In this document: in pieces, positions 1 to 7,452 of the stretch
Numbering within the stretch: position 1 is the stretch's first letter
Layout of the letters: each line of letters starts with the position of its first letter
Source: Bacteroidales bacterium
GTDB lineage: Bacteria; Bacteroidota; Bacteroidia; Bacteroidales; Salinivirgaceae
NCBI GenBank assembly: GCA_012519055.1
Contig: JAAYQU010000026.1
Coordinates: 1 to 34,513 of the forward strand
Reading direction: 5' to 3'
DNA length: 34,513 nt
The notes under the pieces: generated by a model
Told to the model about the DNA's origin: nothing
Databases searched by the model: none
Seen by the model: only the letters and a program-made list of their open reading frames with translations
Position numbers and translations under genes: made by a program

Positions 1-305
1 GACAGTATCAAGCAATTGAATTTAAAGCGGAATTTGCTGGTAATATGAATTTGTATTTGTCGGCAATAGACGATATTTTAAAAACGGAAGCAGAAAACCC
101 AACTATTGGATTGCTGTTGTGTAAATCTAAATCTAAAATAATTGCAGAATATGCACTAAGGGGAATGACACAACCTATTGGAATAGCAGAATATGAAATT
201 AACAATGCAATTCCGAAAGAAATAAAAACTGAATTACCAACAATTGAAGAAATAGAACTAGCTACAACAAAGGCTATACATAATGCTGGCGACAATAATA
301 AATAG
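1..305 (+). CDS. C-terminal part of YhcG/DUF1016-family PDDEXK nuclease-like protein (5' end outside window)
   Basis: The frame is open from the window edge (first full codon at position 3) to the stop at 303-305, about 100 residues, so only the end of the gene is present. The tail carries the phrases NPTIGLLLCKSKSK, AEYALRGMTQPIG and LPTIEEIE, which I recognise as the C-terminal region of the DUF1016/YhcG family, a predicted PDDEXK-fold nuclease often found in accessory and defence-rich DNA. The nuclease core (E/D...K residues) is consistent with the CKSK segment, but most of the domain is cut off. No activity can be claimed from this fragment. An inverted repeat follows 45 bases after the stop. 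Confidence 0.8.
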   Translation, partial: QYQAIEFKAEFAGNMNLYLSAIDDILKTEAENPTIGLLLCKSKSKIIAEYALRGMTQPIGIAEYEINNAIPKEIKTELPTIEEIELATTKAIHNAGDNNK

Positions 306-349
306 AAAGATTGTGCCAGTATGAAATTTAGCAATAAATTGAAAGTGAA

Positions 350-394
350 GTGCTTTAAAATCCGCACTACGCATAGCCCACACCGTTAAAGCAC
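350..394. repeat. Inverted repeat after the YhcG-like gene
   Basis: GTGCTTTAA at 350-358 is perfectly complementary to TTAAAGCAC at 386-394, with a 27-base loop that contains CGCACTACGCATAGCCCACA. There is no T-run after it, so it is not a typical terminator. Its position between two unrelated genes and its arrangement resemble the long imperfect palindromes at other gene boundaries in the first 8 kb of this window. Confidence 0.55.
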
Positions 395-426
395 ATTTAA
401 AAAAGTACAACTGACAAGTAATTAGA

Positions 427-804
427 ATGACAAAAAAGCTTAAAAAAATCATTTCACTAACACTGGTGTTCATTTTTATGACACCTATGACAATTAAGCT
501 TTTAGACGGACTTTTCCACCATCATTACCACTTTCATTGTAATGCAAAGAATGAGAAGTATTTTCATGAATATCACAAAAAATGTCCGATTCTAAATTTT
601 GAACTGTCACTTTTTTCAGTTGAAAAGCATATACAAACTACACAAAAACACCATTACAGTGTAAAACTAAATGATAATTACAATTTTGTATATTGTTGTA
701 ATAATTCAAAGTATTCGTTCTTATTACGAGCACCACCAATTTTTACAGATAAAATAATTATATCTTATACCACTTGTAATTTTAAAATAGTCCAAGCTTT
801 TTAA
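427..804 (+). CDS. Small His-rich membrane or secreted protein, possibly metal-related
   Basis: A 125-residue protein of unknown function. Residues 5-24 form one hydrophobic segment (signal anchor or signal peptide). It is followed at once by a His cluster, HHHYHFHC at 31-38, more His at 47, 50 and 68-76, cysteines at 38, 53, 90 and 91, and the phrase LRAPPIF near 100-106. Small Bacteroidota proteins with a hydrophobic start, a His/Cys-rich middle and a C-terminal RAPP phrase are often encoded just upstream of TonB-dependent receptors, as here, and the proteobacterial DUF2946 proteins have a similar look. The His/Cys content and the neighbouring receptor suggest metal binding, but this is inference. 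The start is the first ATG after an in-frame stop. Confidence 0.65.
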   Translation: MTKKLKKIISLTLVFIFMTPMTIKLLDGLFHHHYHFHCNAKNEKYFHEYHKKCPILNFELSLFSVEKHIQTTQKHHYSVKLNDNYNFVYCCNNSKYSFLLRAPPIFTDKIIISYTTCNFKIVQAF

Positions 805-819
805 AATTTTACAATGGTA

Positions 820-895
820 AATACCGATGTTACAGACACATAGTCCAAACATCGCTATCGTTCTTTTGGACTATAGTGTATGTCCAATCGGTATT
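820..895. repeat. Nested hairpin between the His-rich protein and the TonB receptor
   Basis: AATACCGAT (820-828) pairs with ATCGGTATT (887-895). Inside it, TAGTCCAAA (841-849) pairs with TTTGGACTA near 865-873, extended outward by ACA-ACAC against GTGTATGT with small mismatches. The whole 76-base stretch can therefore fold into one long imperfect hairpin. No T-run follows. It could be an mRNA leader structure for the receptor gene that starts at 942, or a cassette-type recombination site. Confidence 0.6.
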
Positions 896-941
896 AAATG
901 ATGCAATAAAACTTATTTGTAAATTTTAAAATCGTAATAAA

Positions 942-3172
942 ATGAAGAAAAACGTTTTAATTTTCTTTGTGTTATTTCTTTTCATAAAAGTAAACGCTCA
1001 AAATCAAATAAAAGGCAAAGTGACAGATATTAACAATGAACCATTAATTGGTGCATCAGTTTTTTTGCCTGAACTCAATAAAGGGACAATAACTAATCAA
1101 GCAGGAGAATATTTGATTAGTAATATTCCAAACGGAAAAATTAAAATTCAATTTTCATTTGTAGGATACAATACCGAAATGAAAATAGTTGACATTACAC
1201 AACCTGAAAATAAAGTAGATGCTTTATTGACAATAGCGATTATTCAATCGCAGGAAGTAGTGATTACAGGTAGCTATGTCAGTTCTCAACATGAAAATGC
1301 TGTAAAAATTGACGTATTGAAAAGCAAGGATATTGCTTTATCAGGTACACCTAATTTCATGGAATCATTAACCAAAGTTCCGGGTGTTGATATGATATCC
1401 AAAGGACAGGGTATTTCAAAACCTATAATACGTGGTCTTTCAATGAATGATGTTTTGGTTATGAATAATGGTGTGCGAATTGAAAACTATCAATTCAGTG
1501 AAAACCACCCATTAGGTATAGATGACAACGATGTGGAAAGAGTAGAAATCATCAAGGGACCTGCTTCTTTACTTTATGGTTCGGATGCAATTGGTGGAGT
1601 TATAAATTTTATAAAAGAAAAACCTGCACCTGTAGGAAAAATACTTGGAGATTACCGTATGCAATTACATTCTAATACACTTGGAATGAACAATAGCATC
1701 GGATTAAAAGGAGCTTCTAAAAAACTTTTTGGTGGGTTTCGGTTTGGAAATAAAACCCATGCCGATTATTTACAAGGCGGTGGTGATTATGTTCCAAATT
1801 CTCGGTTCAATGAAATGACATTCAATGCCAATATGGGACATACAGGGAAGATAGGAACTTTTAAACTTACCTATGATTATTTTAAACAAGACTTAGGAAT
1901 GACTGTACCTGCTATAAAGCTATTGATAACAAAACAAGGACGGAAAAATGAAATCTGGTTTCAGGATTTGGAGCATCAATTGCTTTCATCTCAAAACAGC
2001 CTTTACTTAGGCAAATTCAAATGGAATATAAATGTAGCTTATCAAAACGCACTGAGAAAACTTCAAACAACACTTGATGTTCCTTTTGTTGAAATGAATT
2101 TGAATACCATTACCTATGAATCTAAATTATATTTTCCTCCCAACGATAAATCGGAATATATTATTGGATTGCAAGGCATGTTGCAAAATAACAAAAATCT
2201 TAACAATCGAGCTTCTCAATTTTTACCTGATGCCAATATAAATAACATAGGTTTTTTAGGATTGGCACAATACACTTTTTTTGAAAAACAAAATTACAGG
2301 GTGGTTTGAGATTCGATATGTATAAAACTAAAACCTTTGAATTAGGAATAGAAGGGACAAGCGGTTATCACGCACCAGTAAACAAAGAATTTTCAAACCT
2401 TAACGGATCAATAGGTGCGACTTATAGTGTTAATAATAAAACAACGCTTAGGACTAATTTTGCAAAAGGCTATCGTGTACCGAATTTATCCGAACTTACA
2501 TCAAATGGAATGCATGGAAACAGATATGAGATTGGGAATGAGAATTTATCCCCAGAAAATTCATTTGAAACGGATTTAAATATGCATTATCATGGTGAAT
2601 TTTTATCCTTTGATTTGGCTGGTTTTTATAATCAAATTAATGATTATATTTTTATTTCACCAACTACAGATACAACATCAAATGGTATTAGTATTTATCG
2701 TTTCTCGCAAACAAATGCGACTCTACACGGTGGTGAAGCAGGAATCCATTTTCATCCTAAATCGTTACCTTGGTTGCATATTGAAGGGACTTATTCCTTG
2801 GTAATTGGCAAACAAGAAAATGGTAATTATTTGCCCTTTATACCTGCTCAAAAGTTTCGTTATGAAATAAGAGCAGAACGTGAAAAAATTGGATTTTTGA
2901 AGAAGCCATCAATCAAACTTTCTGCGCTAACTGCATTAAAACAAAGCAATCCATCGCCATATGAGACAGAAACAAATGGATATACGCTTGTTAACTTTAG
3001 TATTAATACTGACATTCATGTATTACGCCAAATTTTAAATTTTGGAATATCTGTAAACAATATTTTCGACACACAGTATTTTGACCATCTTTCGACATTA
3101 CAACCGTTGAATTATTATAATCAAGGAAGAAATATTAGTATATCTTTAAAAATTCCGTTTGGAATAAAATAG
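942..3172 (+). pseudogene. TonB-dependent outer-membrane receptor, split by a one-base frameshift
   Basis: Two overlapping frames (942-2309 and about 2306-3172) together make one receptor of about 743 residues. The first part has a signal peptide (residues 1-19), a carboxypeptidase-regulatory-like domain (about 22-100), the phrase EVVITG at 105-110, a plug domain (about 120-225, with RGLSMNDVLVMNNGVRIE and IIKGPASLLYGSDAIGGVI), and the start of the barrel. The first frame stops at 2307-2309 directly after YRVV. The other frame continues with GLRFDMYKTK and the rest of the barrel, ending in a typical last strand (SISLKIPFGIK). One extra G in the run near 2300-2303 would restore YRVGLRFD, so a single base appears lost, either in the cell or in the assembly. 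HADYLQGGGDYVPNSRFNE-type phrases and the His-rich neighbour hint at a metal substrate, but the substrate is not known. Confidence 0.85.
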
Positions 3173-3221
3173 TCAGTTGAAAATGACATGATTAGACAAA
3201 TAAACGTATCATAACGCCGTT

Positions 3222-3322
3222 TATAAAACATTGGGGTTTAAGTGGTTATTCAAACATTCTGCCCCGCATCAAATTCGGTGTAACTTGACAGGAAAGTAGC
3301 CCGCAATCCCCAACGTTTCATA
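3222..3322. repeat. Long imperfect inverted repeat in the 3173-3535 gene-free stretch
   Basis: The 15 bases at 3222-3236 (ending CATTGGGG) match the reverse complement of 3308-3322 (starting CCCCAACG) at 13 of 15 positions, enclosing a 71-base loop. The right arm is followed by TACCGCCAGCCGCTGTGTGC, a GC-richer phrase unlike the AT-rich surroundings. The shape (about 100 bases, long-range pairing, just after a gene) resembles cassette-type attC sites. The remainder of this gap (3341-3535) is very AT-rich, presumably holds the malic enzyme promoter, and shows no gene. Confidence 0.6.
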
Positions 3323-3535
3323 CCGCCAGCCGCTGTGTGCTATTGTAAACAAAAAAGCAGTGCAAAACTTATGGCACCAAAAGATGACAATAAGACAAAT
3401 TATCAGTATTTTCGTAGTACTTAAATTTAAAGTAGTTAAAAATTATTTGTTCAAATTATATTTTATAATATATTTATTTTTTACTTTTATAGGTTGTTAT
3501 TTGCTGTTTTGAAAACTTAATAAAATTAAAAAAAC

Positions 3536-4843
3536 ATGTCAAAAGATATTAAAGAAGAAGCATTAAGGTACCATTCAGAAGGCAGAGCCGGCAAAGTGGA
3601 AGTAATCCCTACAAAATCGTATTCAACACAATATGATTTAACGTTGGCATACACTCCCGGTGTTGCGCAACCTTGCCTTGAAATAAAAAATAATATCGAA
3701 GATGTTTATAAATATACTGCTAAAGGCAATTTAGTAGCAGTTGTTACTAATGGTACTGCCGTGTTAGGATTAGGCAATATCGGTCCTGCAGCAGGAAAAC
3801 CTGTAATGGAAGGTAAAGGCTTGCTTTTTAAAGTATATGCCGATGTTGATGTTTTTGATATCGAAGTAGCGGAAAATAATCCTGATAAATTAATAGAGAT
3901 AGTAAAAGCTATATCTCCAACTTTTGGTGGAATAAATTTAGAAGATATTAAAGCTCCCGAGTGTTTTGAAATAGAAGAGAGGTTAAAAGCAGAGTTAGAT
4001 ATACCTGTTTTTCACGATGATCAGCACGGAACGGCTATTATTTCAGGTGCCGGACTATTAAATGCTCTTGAACTAAGTGGTAAAAAAATTGAAGATATTA
4101 AAGTGGTTGTTTGTGGTGCTGGCGCAGCGGCTATTTCATGCTCGAAGTTATACATTACATTGGGAGTTAAACCTGAAAACCTTGTAATGACAGATTCCAA
4201 AGGTGTGATAACTACACAACGAAGCGATTTAAATAAATATAAAAAACAATTTGCTACTTCTAGAAATATTCACACATTGGCTGATGCTATGGAAGGAGCA
4301 GATGTGTTTCTAGGATTGTCTGTGGCTAATATGCTATCAAAAGAGATGTTAAAGTCAATGGCTCCAAATCCGATAGTTTTTGCAATGGCAAATCCCGATC
4401 CTGAAATTGAATATCACGATGCTATTTCTACGCGCAGCGATTTGATTTTTGCAACTGGTAGATCGGATTATCCAAATCAGATTAATAATGTATTAGGATT
4501 TCCTTTTATATTTAGAGGAGCATTAGATGTTAGAGCTAAATGTATTAACGAAGAGATGAAAGTTGCCGCAACCTATGCTCTTGCAAGACTGGCTAAAGAA
4601 CCAGTGATTGAATGTGTAAAAAAAGCCTATAATATTGACAAAATTGAATTTGGTAAAGAGTACATAATTCCTAAGCCTTTAGACCCAAGATTAATTTCAA
4701 GAGTTTCTACAGCTGTTGCGAAAGCCGCTATTGAAACAGGAGTAGCTAAAAAAATTATTACAGACTGGGATGCCTATCAGGAAGAATTAAATAAACGCCT
4801 TGAGAATATAAAAAATCGTATTGGTAATACAGGTAAGTATTAA
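3536..4843 (+). CDS. NADP(+)-dependent malic enzyme, single-domain form
   Basis: A 435-residue malic enzyme that would convert malate to pyruvate and CO2 with reduction of NAD(P). Visible hallmarks are YTPGVAQP (catalytic Tyr39), the NGTAVLGLGNIGPAAGKPVMEGK segment ending with the catalytic-type Lys94, the metal-binding INLEDIKAPE and FHDDQHGTA segments (E136/D137, D161/D162), and the nucleotide-binding GAGAAAIS at 194-201. In most Bacteroidota the MaeB-type enzyme is about 750-770 residues because a phosphotransacetylase-like domain follows; here the protein stops at ITDWDAYQEELNKRLENI, right at that domain boundary, and the DNA after the stop does not continue the domain. A short form is also normal in some Firmicutes and Thermotoga, so this may be a genuine short enzyme. 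Cytoplasmic; transcribed alone. Confidence 0.93.
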   Translation: MSKDIKEEALRYHSEGRAGKVEVIPTKSYSTQYDLTLAYTPGVAQPCLEIKNNIEDVYKYTAKGNLVAVVTNGTAVLGLGNIGPAAGKPVMEGKGLLFKVYADVDVFDIEVAENNPDKLIEIVKAISPTFGGINLEDIKAPECFEIEERLKAELDIPVFHDDQHGTAIISGAGLLNALELSGKKIEDIKVVVCGAGAAAISCSKLYITLGVKPENLVMTDSKGVITTQRSDLNKYKKQFATSRNIHTLADAMEGADVFLGLSVANMLSKEMLKSMAPNPIVFAMANPDPEIEYHDAISTRSDLIFATGRSDYPNQINNVLGFPFIFRGALDVRAKCINEEMKVAATYALARLAKEPVIECVKKAYNIDKIEFGKEYIIPKPLDPRLISRVSTAVAKAAIETGVAKKIITDWDAYQEELNKRLENIKNRIGNTGKY

Positions 4844-5002
4844 TTAATTCATTTCCAAAACCATTATGTTTTACAAGTAATATTAAACGGTAATATAAAA
4901 AGATATATGAAATCATTCCTAAGGATCTTTTAACTGTTTAACAAAAAACTGGTAAACATATATTATTACCCTAAAGACAGAAATAACATAAGAAACAGAA
5001 AT

Positions 5003-5037
5003 AACTACGGCTGCCTTGTTTTAAGGCAGCCGTAGTT
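5003..5037 (-). terminator. Strong hairpin terminator of the tandem-repeat lipoprotein gene
   Basis: AACTACGGCTGCCTT at 5003-5017 pairs perfectly with AAGGCAGCCGTAGTT at 5023-5037 around a five-base loop. It lies about 40 bases past the stop of the minus-strand gene. Reading on the minus strand, the hairpin is followed by a moderately T-rich tract (ATTTCTGTTTCTTATG). It may also stop plus-strand transcription from the malic enzyme, although that side lacks a T-run. Confidence 0.75.
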
Positions 5038-5077
5038 CAAAATAACCAAAAATAACTTTTTGTTATACTCTTACTCC

Positions 5078-6358
5078 TTATGGCATATGAAATACCAGAT
5101 CCAGGTTAATGATTATCGCTGTTTCCCCGACCACGTTCGTTGCATTTGCTTCCCCGGACAAAGCTGCAGCAACATCCACATCTTGATAGACTTCTACGAG
5201 ATCACCTTCTACAGGACCTTCTCCATCATCGTATAAATCTGCAAAAGCAGCAACATATATTTCATCTGCAAAAGGATCGAGATCTGTAAATGTAAGCGTT
5301 TTCCCGTTTGTAATATCATCTGCCGTAAGAAAATGAGACAGTACGACATCAGGCCCTTCGATTTCTATATCAATTCCTGATAAAGGATAATAAAAAATCA
5401 CTACATTCAGTTTGCTACCGACTGAAGGTTTTGTTGAACCCGTAAAATTCACTGTCACTGCCAATGAGGAGCCCTCCAAAACTTCATCAAGGTTAATGGT
5501 TATAGCTGTTTCCCCTGCCACGTTCGTTGCATTTGCTGCTCCGGACAGAAGTGCAGCAGCACTCACATCCTGATAGCATTCTATAAGTTCGCCTTTTCCA
5601 GGACTTCCATCACCATCTGAATCTACAAAAGCAGCTATATATATTTCTGCTGCAAAAGGATCGAGATCTGTAAATGTAAGCGTTATCCCGTTTGTAATAT
5701 CACCGGCCGTAAGGGTATGAGACAGCAGACCATCAGGACCGTCATTTTCCATGTCAACTTCTAGAAAAGGAGCATATACAAGTACCACAAACAGCTCTTC
5801 GCCGACTGAAGGAATTTTAGTACCCGTAAAATTCACGGTAACATCCAGTGAGGGCATCGTTATAACTTCATCCAAATTGATTACCACTGAGCTCAAACCG
5901 TGACAATTTTTCGGCTGGGCAACATTCGAAAAAGCATCCATCAAAGTCACATTTTCGTAGAATTCTGCAAGATCGCCCTGGCTTGGTCCCCCATCATTGT
6001 TTATATCAACTAAAGCGCCTATATAAATATGGGGCTTATTCAAATCAATCGTATCCAAGTTAACAGTGACACCATTGTCAATGTCTGACTGTGTTAAAGT
6101 AAGGCAAACGTAAATATCGGGTCCGGAAATACTATCAAAATCAAGCTCCGATATTTTGCTATTAAAAACAAATACGGTCAACTCATCACCAACCTCGGGG
6201 GTCACGCTGCCCGTAAAATTCACTGTTACTGCCAGTGATTTAACTCCGCTACTTCCACCATCATTATCATCTTTTTCACAGCTGATGAAGAGTAGCGCAA
6301 ACATACCTGTCACTAGAAAAGGAATCAACAGGATTTTCTTAAATGATAGATTTTTCAT
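5078..6358 (-). CDS. Lipoprotein with three tandem about 125-residue repeats
   Basis: A 426-residue protein with a lipoprotein signal peptide: a hydrophobic stretch ending LLFISC, with Cys27 as the lipidated residue, followed by an Asp/Gly/Ser-rich linker. Three tandem domains follow at about 42-165, 171-293 and 299-421, each opening with LAVTVNFTG or LDVTVNFTG and closing with a phrase like TAITINLDEV. In the middle of each lies an acidic turn (DINNDGGPSQGDL, DSDGDGSPGKGEL, DLYDDGEGPVEGDL) that looks calcium-binding-like. The predicted content is mostly beta strand, suggesting Ig-like modules on the cell surface. I do not recognise the family. Repeats 2 and 3 remain very similar in DNA, pointing to recent duplication. 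It appears to be a single-gene unit with its own terminator. Confidence 0.8.
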   Translation of the reverse strand: MKNLSFKKILLIPFLVTGMFALLFISCEKDDNDGGSSGVKSLAVTVNFTGSVTPEVGDELTVFVFNSKISELDFDSISGPDIYVCLTLTQSDIDNGVTVNLDTIDLNKPHIYIGALVDINNDGGPSQGDLAEFYENVTLMDAFSNVAQPKNCHGLSSVVINLDEVITMPSLDVTVNFTGTKIPSVGEELFVVLVYAPFLEVDMENDGPDGLLSHTLTAGDITNGITLTFTDLDPFAAEIYIAAFVDSDGDGSPGKGELIECYQDVSAAALLSGAANATNVAGETAITINLDEVLEGSSLAVTVNFTGSTKPSVGSKLNVVIFYYPLSGIDIEIEGPDVVLSHFLTADDITNGKTLTFTDLDPFADEIYVAAFADLYDDGEGPVEGDLVEVYQDVDVAAALSGEANATNVVGETAIIINLDLVFHMP

Positions 6359-6505
6359 AACTAATTTTGTTTAAATGATACATAGTATTAATGAAATATA
6401 AAAAACGTCATGTGAATCATTTTTGGCTATTCCTAAAAAAGTCTCAATGCCTGTGTTTCAATGTTAAAAAACACATCCCTTTGTTCTACGTAAACCCTAA
6501 CTTAG

Positions 6506-6513
6506 CAAATATA
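6506..6513 (-). promoter_or_regulatory. Candidate -7 box for the tandem-repeat lipoprotein gene
   Basis: CAAATATA on the plus strand reads TATATTTG on the minus strand, matching the Bacteroidota consensus TAnnTTTG. It lies about 150 bases before the start codon at 6358. No clear TTTG is seen about 19 bases upstream, so the call is tentative. Confidence 0.4.
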
Positions 6514-6720
6514 AGATAATTATTTAAAATATGTTATATTTTCTTAACAAAAATAAAAGCAATTTGCTTTTTCTCTTGCTTTCTAAATAGTAACCATTTA
6601 TGTGTCAAAACACTCTAAACACAAATGTTTTTAATCCGTTTTATTTGTTTCATTTAATTGATTTATTGAGATATATAAAAATATTGGTGTTTAAAATAAA
6701 AAAATAATATACGAATGTTG

Positions 6721-6728
6721 TATATTTG
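6721..6728 (+). promoter_or_regulatory. Candidate -7 box for the small lipoprotein gene
   Basis: TATATTTG matches TAnnTTTG and lies 44 bases before the ATG at 6773, a usual distance. No convincing -33 element is seen. The predicted transcript would start just before the inverted repeat arm at 6742. Confidence 0.4.
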
Positions 6729-6741
6729 TTTCGTAAATTAT

Positions 6742-7229
6742 CTGTTGTGGTGCATTTTAAAAAAGGCAGTCTATGAGAACACTGACATTATTTTTTTTAG
6801 TTATGCTTTTATCTGGTTGCGAAGGATTCAAAGTATTGACAATATATAATACTTCAGAATTCAATGCTAAAGTGACAGTTAAGCCAAGTCTTGATAAATA
6901 TGAGATATCTAAAATATCAGATTATCCATATTGCCAGAACACTGACAGTACTATAGTTGTATTGAGACCAGACAGCTCAATGATTTTAGTTTCAAAATTC
7001 ACAGGATTATTGTTTAATTTAAAATTAAATGAAAACGACTTAAAGACAGATTATTTAATGATTGAAACAGAAAAAGATACAATAATTGCAAATTCTAAAA
7101 AGGAAATTATTGCATTACTGAAAGACAATAAAACAAAATATAATAGGCGAACCAATGAAAGCGGTGTTATTTATAACGGTAAAAATTTAAACTGTATTAT
7201 TATTAGTGATTAAAAACGCACCACAACAG
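6742..7229. repeat. Perfect 12-base inverted repeat flanking a small lipoprotein gene
   Basis: CTGTTGTGGTGC at 6742-6753 is the exact reverse complement of GCACCACAACAG at 7218-7229. The match continues inward with a TTTTAA-type tract after one mismatch. The two arms lie directly outside the gene at 6773-7213 (about 20 bases before the start, 4 bases after the stop), so the gene is framed as one unit. Confidence 0.65.
6773..7213 (+). CDS. Small lipoprotein of unknown function
   Basis: A 146-residue protein with a lipoprotein signal peptide (hydrophobic residues 4-14, lipobox LLSGC, lipidated Cys16). The mature part has Ile/Lys/Asp-rich beta-strand-like stretches and no motif I recognise; the only other cysteines are near residues 52 and 143. 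It stands alone between palindromic sequences and is framed by a 12-base inverted repeat, which suggests it moved or is moved as a unit. Codon use is AT-rich like the surroundings. Confidence 0.65.
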   Translation: MRTLTLFFLVMLLSGCEGFKVLTIYNTSEFNAKVTVKPSLDKYEISKISDYPYCQNTDSTIVVLRPDSSMILVSKFTGLLFNLKLNENDLKTDYLMIETEKDTIIANSKKEIIALLKDNKTKYNRRTNESGVIYNGKNLNCIIISD

Positions 7230-7254
7230 GACGGTATATTTTATTTGCTTATCA

Positions 7255-7387
7255 CAGTTTTTGCTCGCTCCTATAACACGATGTATAAAAAGAGAAATTT
7301 GTAATACCCAACAAACCTGTGGCAGCGGCGAGATAACCCGAAATACGAAAAGAGATATTTTTGCTAGCGCCGCGAGGGCAAAAACTG
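7255..7387. repeat. GC-richer palindromic block between small lipoprotein and methyltransferase genes
   Basis: CAGTTTTTGC (7255-7264) pairs perfectly with GCAAAAACTG (7378-7387), and the adjoining CTCGC/GCGAG pairs with a small bulge. Inside, GCGGCG (7325-7330) pairs with CGCCGC (7368-7373). A degenerate direct repeat (ATAAAAAGAGAAATTT near 7282, ATACGAAAAGAGATATTT near 7342) lies between. After the block comes ACCGCCAGAACGTTATC, similar to the TACCGCCAGCC phrase at 3321-3331. The open frame through this block looks incidental. Confidence 0.55.
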
Positions 7388-7452
7388 CGCCAACCCTCCT
7401 AACGTCGGGCACTCAAACAAAACATACCGCCAGAACGTTATCAGTAATTTGT

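Larger units (their letters stand above)
6359..6772. other. AT-rich intergenic region between divergent lipoprotein genes
   Basis: This 414-base stretch holds no open frame that looks real. It is strongly AT-rich and separates a minus-strand lipoprotein gene from a plus-strand one. Two Bacteroidota-type -7 boxes are visible, one in each direction (listed separately). The plus-strand box sits in a short imperfect palindrome, ATATACGAATGTTGTATAT. Confidence 0.6.

Noticed and set aside
5003-5037. Hairpin considered as a malic enzyme terminator only
   Set aside because: It is 160 bases past that gene and has no T-run on that strand; the minus-strand gene fits better.
7261-7452. Upstream extension of the methyltransferase from ATG 7261
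   Set aside because: The extra 64 residues come from palindromic non-coding DNA and have no match to the family; ATG 7453 gives the normal N-terminus.
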